A DNA stretch of 19,396 nucleotides, from contig CAAHEJ010000027.1 of NCBI GenBank assembly GCA_900772495.1, positions 1 through 19,396 of the forward strand. Direction: 5' to 3'. The notes under the pieces were generated by a model that made no database searches, was not told the DNA's origin, and saw only the letters and a list, made by a program, of their open reading frames with translations. Shown piece after piece: positions 14,832-19,396 of this stretch; positions within the stretch are counted from its first letter, which is position 1; each line of letters starts with the position of its first letter. Source of the stretch: an uncultured Campylobacter sp. Lineage in GTDB: Bacteria; Campylobacterota; Campylobacteria; Campylobacterales; Campylobacteraceae. The translations under genes were made by a program, and so were the position numbers.

Positions 14832-14901
14832 CGAAAAAGTAATTTTTCATAAACTCCTTAAAATAAGATTGTAGCCAAGTTCGCGAGAGCTTGGCTTTTT
14901 T
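14832..14901 (+). ncRNA. Candidate small RNA, about 70 nt, with intrinsic terminator
   Basis: The 314-base gap between modE and the next gene has no protein-coding sign but ends a plus-strand transcript at a strong terminator. No plus-strand ORF lies between modE and that terminator, so a separate RNA is the simplest reading. Starting from the TATAAT at 14820-14825, the RNA would begin near 14832. It contains AAAAAGTAATTTTT, which can fold on itself, then an unpaired AACTCCTTAAAATAAG, then the terminator hairpin. CUCCUU is complementary to AAGGAG ribosome binding sites. I do not recognise a known family. Confidence 0.45.
14873..14901 (+). terminator. Rho-independent terminator of the candidate small RNA
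   Basis: AGCCAAG (14873-14879) pairs with CTTGGCT (14890-14896) over a 10-base loop, followed directly by a run of T to 14901. This is the best intrinsic terminator in the window and faces the plus direction. Confidence 0.75.
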
Positions 14902-14977
14902 ATGTCCGCACTTTGCTAAATTTTAGCCCACAAGCAACAAATTTATAGTAAAATAATACAATTTAAAAAGGGAAAAA

Positions 14978-15682
14978 ATGAAAACAACAAGCTATGAAAA
15001 AGGCAAAAACGCCCTGTGTTTGCTCGATATGCCAAGCCTTAGAGCAAATGCACTTTGTGCTAAACTTAATGGCTCAAAAAATGTCAATATCTCTTGCCTT
15101 GAAGATGTTAAATTTAACGCAAAGCCCTATAAATGCGAAATCGGCTCAGCCCCTTTTGTGCTAGCACTCTTAGCAAAGCTTGCAGATGAGAGCAAATTTA
15201 GTGCTTTGGACGAGGGTTTTTTGAGCGCAGAGTCTTGCCTTGGCGAGGAAGAGGCGCGTGAAATTTTGGAGTTTTTAATAGGGGCTGAGTTTTTGATTTT
15301 CGATAAAGCCTTGCTTTCGCACAAGGATTTTTCAAATATCGCTTATTTTATGGGCTTTTTGTGCGAAAAATTTGCCCTAAAACTTGTTTGTAGCGATGAA
15401 AGCATAAGCGAAATAAACACAAGCGCATTGAGCGAGTTGCAAGAGCTTGAAAACTTTGACGGGCTAGTGCTTTGCCACGCAGATGAGCCAAATTTACGCT
15501 GCTCAAAGCAGTTTTTGCAAGTTGCAAAGGTGCAAAATGGCGATGAAGTGAGCGTAAAAAGCGCCATTTTCACGCAAAGGGCAAAAATTCAGCTTGATGA
15601 GAATTTACAAGGCACGGTGGGCTTTTTAAACTTTGTCCCAAGGGGCTATGACTTTGTTAAAATTAGCTTAAAAAAGGCGTAA
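14978..15682 (+). CDS. Unknown 234-aa protein, first gene of the rmuC-nnrD-purN unit
   Basis: I do not recognise this protein. It is soluble, with no signal peptide or membrane segment, and rich in Leu, Ala, Glu and Cys (about eight Cys, not arranged as a clear metal site). The C-terminal part (residues about 175-234: SKQFLQVAKVQNGDEVSVKS, then an all-beta stretch with LQGTVGFLNFVPRGYDFVKI) faintly recalls the C-terminal beta domain of NuoG and molybdopterin enzymes, where a residue block on an exposed cofactor fold ends with a GT-V pattern. This is weak. AAGGG lies before the ATG. rmuC starts two bases after the stop, so the four genes to purN form one operon. A possible -10 box TAAAAT is at 14949-14954. 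Confidence 0.75.
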   Translation: MKTTSYEKGKNALCLLDMPSLRANALCAKLNGSKNVNISCLEDVKFNAKPYKCEIGSAPFVLALLAKLADESKFSALDEGFLSAESCLGEEEAREILEFLIGAEFLIFDKALLSHKDFSNIAYFMGFLCEKFALKLVCSDESISEINTSALSELQELENFDGLVLCHADEPNLRCSKQFLQVAKVQNGDEVSVKSAIFTQRAKIQLDENLQGTVGFLNFVPRGYDFVKISLKKA

Positions 15683-15684
15683 AT

Positions 15685-17034
15685 ATGCAAATATCGCTTT
15701 TTATTTTTTTGCTTCTTTTGTCATTTGTAAGCCTTGTTTTGTTTGTTTGGACACTCAAAGAAAACAAAAATTTAAAACAAAAACTCGCCCAGCACGCAAA
15801 TGACACACAACAAAATATCGAGCAGATTAAGAAAATAGCGAGTTTAGAGACGAGATTAGAAGAAAAAGAACAACAAATTGCGCAGATAAAAACCGAAAAT
15901 CAACGCAACCTAACTCAGCTTGAAAATAAATACGAAATGTCGCTAAAAAGGCTTGATGAAGAGCTTAAAACAAATCTTGAAAAACAAAATAAGAATTTTT
16001 TACTCCAAAACAAACTTATGCTGGGCGATGATGGTAAAAAAATCTTTAACGAAGTTTTAGCACCCATAAAAGAGAGCATTAAAGAGTATGAAAAAGGCTT
16101 GCAAGAACACAGCAAACAGCTAGTTTCCAACAAAGCCACTATACAAACGCAGATTGAAAATATGTTTAAATTCAGCCAAAAAATCGGCGAAGAAGCCGAT
16201 AAACTCGCTAAAATTTTAAAAGGCGATAAAAAGGCTCGGGGCATTTTTGGGGAGTTGCAACTAAAAAGCGTGCTAGAACAAAGCGGTTTGCGACTTGGCG
16301 AACAATACAAACTCCAAGAGCATTTTAAAGATGAAAGCGATGAAAGCAAGCATATACCTGATGCTGTGGTGTATTTAGACAGACAAAGAAGCATTGCGAT
16401 TGATGCTAAATTTCCTTTGCCGAATAATTTAAATTTTGAAGATGATAAAAAACTTTGCGAAGAAATTTGCCAAAATTTAAAGGCTCGCATTGACGAACTT
16501 GCGCGCAAACCTTATGTGAATTTCACTTCGCACGATTATATGTTACTTTTTATTCCATACCAAAATATACTTGATTTAGCCCTTGAATTTGAGCCAAATT
16601 TGTATCAATACGCTTACAAAAAAAATATCTATCTTACCACGCCAACAACGCTTTTTATGGCATTAAACACCATAAACATTTCGTGGCGATATGTAGAAAG
16701 TGATAACAAAAAACAAGAATTTTTAAAACAAGCAGGCACTATGTATAACAAAATTTATGTTTTTGTCGAAAAAATAGAAAAAATAAAAAATTCATTTTCA
16801 AAGCTCCACAATAGCTTTGAAGAGGCTGAAAATACGCTCTTTAAAGGCAAGGGTAATTTACTAAATCAGGCTGAGAAATTAAAAGAACTTGGAGCAAAAA
16901 CGAACAAACAAATTGAGAAAAAAAGTCAAGACAATTTGCTTGAATTTGAGGGCGAAAACATAAATTTAAACCCTAGTGAGAATGAAAATTTGTTTAGTTT
17001 AAATCAACAAAAAAACGGAGAAAATGAACAATGA
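15685..17034 (+). CDS. rmuC: RmuC family DNA recombination protein
   Basis: RmuC limits inversions at short inverted repeats and is a predicted nuclease, known from E. coli. The 449-residue protein has one N-terminal membrane segment (3-22), a long coiled coil (about 25-125), then the RmuC domain. Key blocks are KARGIFGELQLKSVLEQSGL, then IPDAVVYL and SIAIDAKFPLPN, whose Asp and Asp-x-Lys residues suit a PD-(D/E)xK core, then FIPYQNILDLALEFEP and YLTTPTTLFMALNTI. The start follows the previous stop by two bases, with AAGGCG as the ribosome binding site. The stop overlaps the next start as ATGA. The protein would be anchored on the inner membrane facing the cytoplasm. Confidence 0.93.
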   Translation: MQISLFIFLLLLSFVSLVLFVWTLKENKNLKQKLAQHANDTQQNIEQIKKIASLETRLEEKEQQIAQIKTENQRNLTQLENKYEMSLKRLDEELKTNLEKQNKNFLLQNKLMLGDDGKKIFNEVLAPIKESIKEYEKGLQEHSKQLVSNKATIQTQIENMFKFSQKIGEEADKLAKILKGDKKARGIFGELQLKSVLEQSGLRLGEQYKLQEHFKDESDESKHIPDAVVYLDRQRSIAIDAKFPLPNNLNFEDDKKLCEEICQNLKARIDELARKPYVNFTSHDYMLLFIPYQNILDLALEFEPNLYQYAYKKNIYLTTPTTLFMALNTINISWRYVESDNKKQEFLKQAGTMYNKIYVFVEKIEKIKNSFSKLHNSFEEAENTLFKGKGNLLNQAEKLKELGAKTNKQIEKKSQDNLLEFEGENINLNPSENENLFSLNQQKNGENEQ

Positions 17035-18395
17035 AAGCTGTGGTAAAAAGCGCAAAAGCACTTGATGAAAGAGCCATTAAGCTGGGGCTTGATGAGCTTA
17101 TTTTAATGGAAAATGCAGGCGCAAATTTAGCTAAAATCGCTAAAAATGCCTTGCGAAAAAAGGGCGTTAAAAATGGGCGAATTTTAATTTTGCTGGGACA
17201 AGGAAACAACGGCGCAGACGGACTTGTCGCGGCTAGGCATTTAAAAAATGCACTTTGTTTTTGCGTGGATAAAAATTTAAAAAAATCCCCCCTTTTTGAA
17301 AAGCAAGAAAAAATTGCCTTAAATTTAGGCGTAAAATTCCTTGACAAAAAGCCAAATTTTCAAAGCTTTGATTGTATCATCGAGTGCATTTTTGGAAGCG
17401 GGCTTGACAGAGAAGTAAGCCCAAATTTAAAGGCTCTCATCGCTGAGGCAAACGAAAGTCGTGCGCTCAAAATCGCCTGCGATATGCCCGTAAATTTGGG
17501 CTTTGAGCCTTGTTTTAACGCTAAAATCACCGCCACAATGGGAGCGATAAAGGAAAATTTGCTTGAAGATTACGCAAAAGAAAGCGTTGGCAAGATAAAA
17601 TGCGTGAATTTGGGCTTAAATTCAAGCCTTTACGCGCCAAATTCAAATTGCTTTTTACTAGAAAAAGGCGATTTAGAGCTGATAGAGCGCAAACAAAGCG
17701 CAAACAAAGGCGACTTTGGACACGGCTTTATTTGCGCGAGTGCGAGTGCTGGCACGCTAGCAGGGCTTGGAGCGCTTAATTTTGGTGCGGGTTTGATTTC
17801 GCTTGTGGGCGCAAAGCCTTTTTCGCCGCTCATAATGCAAAAAGAAAGGCTTGATGAGAGCGCAAGTGCCGTAGCTTTGGGAATGGGGCTTGATGATTTG
17901 AGCGTTTTAAATGAGCCTTTGCTTGAAAAAATTCCTGTGATTTTGGACGCAAATGCCTTTAAAAGCTCTAAAATTCGCCCTTTTTTACAAAGGCAAAATG
18001 TCATCTTAACCCCGCACCCAAAGGAATTTGCAAGGCTTTGGAAAATCGCTTTTGATGAAAACATAAGCAGTGAGCAAATTCAAAAAAACCGCTTTTTTTA
18101 TGCGGATAAATTCGCCCAAAATTTTAAGTGCGTTTTGATTTTAAAAGGCGCAAACACCATCATCGCACAAGGTGGGCAAAAATTTGTTTGCACGCTTGGA
18201 AATGCAGCTTTGGCAAAGGGCGGCAGTGGGGACGCTCTTGCTGGAATGATACTTGCGCTTATTTGTGCGAAATTTAGCCCCTTAAACGCTGCTAAAAACG
18301 CCGTTTTAGCCCACGCCCTTGTTGCTAAAAAATGGCGATTTAACCCAAACGCCTTTGATGCGCTTAAACTCATAAAGGGGCTAAAATGCTTGTAA
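17031..18395 (+). CDS. nnrD: Bifunctional NAD(P)H-hydrate epimerase / ADP-dependent NAD(P)H-hydrate dehydratase
   Basis: The enzyme repairs hydrated NADH and NADPH: the N-terminal half interconverts the R and S forms, and the C-terminal half dehydrates the S form using ADP. The 454 residues carry MENAG (26-30), GQGNNGADG (56-64, usually GNNGGDG) and a changed ACDMPVNLG (149-157, usually D-I-P-S-G). The dehydratase half starts at KGDFGHG (226-232), with DAN (306-308), TPHPKEF (327-333), KGANT (372-376) and GGSGDALAG (397-405), the nucleotide site. The epimerase site differs from consensus at several places, so its activity is less certain than the dehydratase. The start overlaps rmuC by four bases and the end overlaps purN by ten. 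C. jejuni has the same neighbour pair (Cj0188c-Cj0187c). Confidence 0.93.
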   Translation: MKAVVKSAKALDERAIKLGLDELILMENAGANLAKIAKNALRKKGVKNGRILILLGQGNNGADGLVAARHLKNALCFCVDKNLKKSPLFEKQEKIALNLGVKFLDKKPNFQSFDCIIECIFGSGLDREVSPNLKALIAEANESRALKIACDMPVNLGFEPCFNAKITATMGAIKENLLEDYAKESVGKIKCVNLGLNSSLYAPNSNCFLLEKGDLELIERKQSANKGDFGHGFICASASAGTLAGLGALNFGAGLISLVGAKPFSPLIMQKERLDESASAVALGMGLDDLSVLNEPLLEKIPVILDANAFKSSKIRPFLQRQNVILTPHPKEFARLWKIAFDENISSEQIQKNRFFYADKFAQNFKCVLILKGANTIIAQGGQKFVCTLGNAALAKGGSGDALAGMILALICAKFSPLNAAKNAVLAHALVAKKWRFNPNAFDALKLIKGLKCL

Positions 18396-18955
18396 AACTT
18401 GCGGTTTTATTCAGCGGCAACGGCTCAAATTTGCAAAATTTGCTTGAAAAACTGCACCGCAAACGCTTTGGCAACAACGAATTTGAAGTGGTGCTTTGCC
18501 TTTGCAACAACAAAAACGCCTATGGCATAGAACGGGCGCGAAAATTTAAGCTTGAAAGCGTTATTATCGAGCATAAAAATTTTGCTAGCAGAGAGGACTT
18601 TGACAGGGCTTTGGTGAGTGAAATTCAAAAAAGCGGAGCGGATTTAGCGGTGCTTGCTGGCTTTATGCGGATTTTAAGCCCCGTTTTTACGCAAAGCGTG
18701 CGTGCTATAAACTTGCATCCCTCGCTTTTGCCACTTTTTAAGGGCGCAAATGCCATAAAAGAAAGCTATCAAAGCGATATGAAAGTGGCTGGTGTGAGCA
18801 TTCACTATGTGAGCGAAGAGCTTGACGGCGGACAAATCATCGCACAAAGGGCATTTGAAAAAACGCCACAAATGAGCTTTGAAGCCTTTGAAAGCCAAAT
18901 TCACGCCCTTGAACACGAGCTTTTACCTGAAACGGTTATAAAAATTTTTGAGTGA
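18386..18955 (+). CDS. purN: Phosphoribosylglycinamide formyltransferase
   Basis: PurN transfers a formyl group from 10-formyltetrahydrofolate to GAR, the third step of purine synthesis. The 189-residue protein has the phosphate loop GNGSN (11-15), AGFMRIL (91-97), and the catalytic trio Asn109, His111 and Asp147 within INLHPSLLP and ELDGGQII. It is a normal length for the family. The ATG lies inside the end of the preceding gene, with AAGGGG five bases upstream. It is the last gene of the operon. An 18-bp palindrome follows 33 bases after the stop, but that is more likely an operator of the next gene than a terminator. Confidence 0.97.
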   Translation: MLVKLAVLFSGNGSNLQNLLEKLHRKRFGNNEFEVVLCLCNNKNAYGIERARKFKLESVIIEHKNFASREDFDRALVSEIQKSGADLAVLAGFMRILSPVFTQSVRAINLHPSLLPLFKGANAIKESYQSDMKVAGVSIHYVSEELDGGQIIAQRAFEKTPQMSFEAFESQIHALEHELLPETVIKIFE

Positions 18956-18987
18956 AATGCCTTTGATTAAGCTAAAATCAGTAAAAG

Positions 18988-19005
18988 TTATCAAAATTTT
19001 GATAA
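18988..19005 (+). promoter_or_regulatory. Perfect 18-bp palindrome at the promoter of the poly-G gene
   Basis: TTATCAAAA is mirrored exactly by TTTTGATAA without a spacer. It overlaps the likely -10 box (TAAAAT, 19003-19008) of the gene starting at 19046. The TATCA...TGATA arms recall Fur/PerR-type boxes in A+T-rich genomes, but the spacing is not the standard 7-1-7. Confidence 0.4.
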
Positions 19006-19008
19006 AAT
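19003..19008 (+). promoter_or_regulatory. Possible promoter of the poly-G gene, -10 box TAAAAT
   Basis: TTTTGA-TAAAAT lies 38 bases before the ATG at 19046. A start near 19015 gives a 31-base leader with AAAAAAGGAAAA as the ribosome binding site. Confidence 0.4.
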
Positions 19009-19045
19009 GCACTTGATAAATTAAATTTTAAAAAAGGAAAACACA

Positions 19046-19396
19046 ATGTTTGCCTACCTCATCTTTCGCACGAAAAGAGCCTTGCTGCAATTTTTTTGTA
19101 ACTTTATCCCCTTTAAAAAGCTACGCATAAGGGCGCGAAATGCTGCGTATGCTAAATTTACAGGCGATAAAATCATCTTGCTTGATGAGCTTAATCTCCA
19201 CCTACCCAAAGCCGTTTTAACGCAAATCAACGCCTATGACAACGAGTATTTTATAAAACAAAACGCTCAAATTTTGCCAAATTTTAAAGAAACAAATGCG
19301 AATTTAAGGCAAAATTTGCCAAATTCTCATAAAATGACGGGGGGGGGGGATTTAAGTTCTCATCAGTATTCTAAAACTCATCACACGCAAAGCCCA
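19046..19396 (+). CDS. Phase-variable gene with an 11-G tract, N-terminal fragment (runs off the right edge)
   Basis: The frame is open from the ATG at 19046 to the window end (117 codons). It begins MFAYLIFRTKRALLQFFCNF, then IPFKKLRIRARNAAYAKFTG. The FF-C-x-F-I-P-x-K-K-L-R pattern recalls the N-termini of Campylobacter and Helicobacter surface sugar transferases, which is only a hint. The region from about residue 80 is low in complexity. An 11-G run at 19339-19349 lies after codon 97. At this length the frame stays open; ten G would give a stop two codons later, and twelve would stop nine codons on. The ribosome binding site AAAAGGAAAA is good. The 18-bp palindrome at its promoter suggests a second layer of control. 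Confidence 0.75.
   Translation, partial: MFAYLIFRTKRALLQFFCNFIPFKKLRIRARNAAYAKFTGDKIILLDELNLHLPKAVLTQINAYDNEYFIKQNAQILPNFKETNANLRQNLPNSHKMTGGGDLSSHQYSKTHHTQSP
19339..19349 (+). repeat. Poly-G tract of 11 bases (phase-variation tract)
   Basis: An unbroken run of 11 G inside an open frame in an otherwise A+T-rich genome. Such tracts of about 8-12 G change length by slipped-strand mispairing and switch genes on and off in Campylobacter. The base count could also vary between reads of the same culture. Confidence 0.9.

Noticed and set aside
15915..16508. 197-codon minus-strand ORF
   Set aside because: It lies wholly inside rmuC, is rich in Ser, Leu, Phe and Cys as expected from the reverse of a Lys/Glu-rich coiled coil, and matches no family.
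1..19396. CRISPR array or tRNA/rRNA genes
   Set aside because: No regularly spaced direct repeats and no cloverleaf or rRNA-like stretches were seen in the gaps between genes.

Overview
The window looks like chromosome of a Campylobacter species or close relative (Campylobacterota). Evidence: A+T-rich third codon positions, T-rich stretches before TATAAT-type -10 boxes without clear -35 boxes, AAGGA-type ribosome binding sites, the purA / FliJ-like / MotE-like gene order known from Campylobacter jejuni and Helicobacter pylori, the start of a Helicobacter-type RecO, CstA with its YbdD partner, CcoG, Asp/Glu-X-Asn-X-Ser/Thr glycosylation sites in an exported protein, and a long poly-G tract inside a gene. 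The species cannot be fixed from the window alone.

Layout. 1-1232 (minus): start of recO, a tiny membrane ORF, and the GTPase gene obgE. 1343-2027 (minus): a decayed modD with two frameshifts and no 5' end. 2044-6924 (minus): a restriction-modification island with below-average GC. It holds hsdS, an unknown 171-codon gene that may be a BECR-type nuclease, a DUF3800 gene, and an hsdM whose product carries an N-terminal HsdR-like nuclease domain. No hsdR helicase gene is present. A 160-base gap between hsdS and its upstream neighbour carries two divergent promoter-like boxes and a hairpin-rich stretch. 7085-9572 (minus): ybdD and cstA. 9759-11742 (plus): a DoxX-family gene and ccoG, separated by a 14-bp-stem hairpin. 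11970-14183 (plus): purA, a FliJ-like gene and a MotE-like exported protein, all overlapping. 14307-14663 (minus): a short ModE with a perfect 22-bp palindrome in its promoter. 14664-14977: no protein gene, but a candidate small RNA with a good terminator. 14978-18955 (plus): an unknown gene, rmuC, the bifunctional NAD(P)HX repair gene and purN, tightly packed. From 19046 (plus): a gene with an 11-G tract that runs off the window and is in its open frame here.

Functional themes. The housekeeping part covers purine synthesis (purA, purN), metabolite repair, recombination (recO, rmuC), ribosome assembly (obgE), carbon uptake (cstA) and cbb3 oxidase assembly (ccoG). The accessory part is the restriction island. 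It lies directly against the truncated edge of modD, which suggests that its arrival or later rearrangement broke that gene. The points most worth following up are the nuclease-methyltransferase fusion with its two cargo genes, the hairpin-rich element beside hsdS, the candidate small RNA with a CUCCUU stretch, the two perfect palindromes at promoters, and the phase-variable gene at the right edge.
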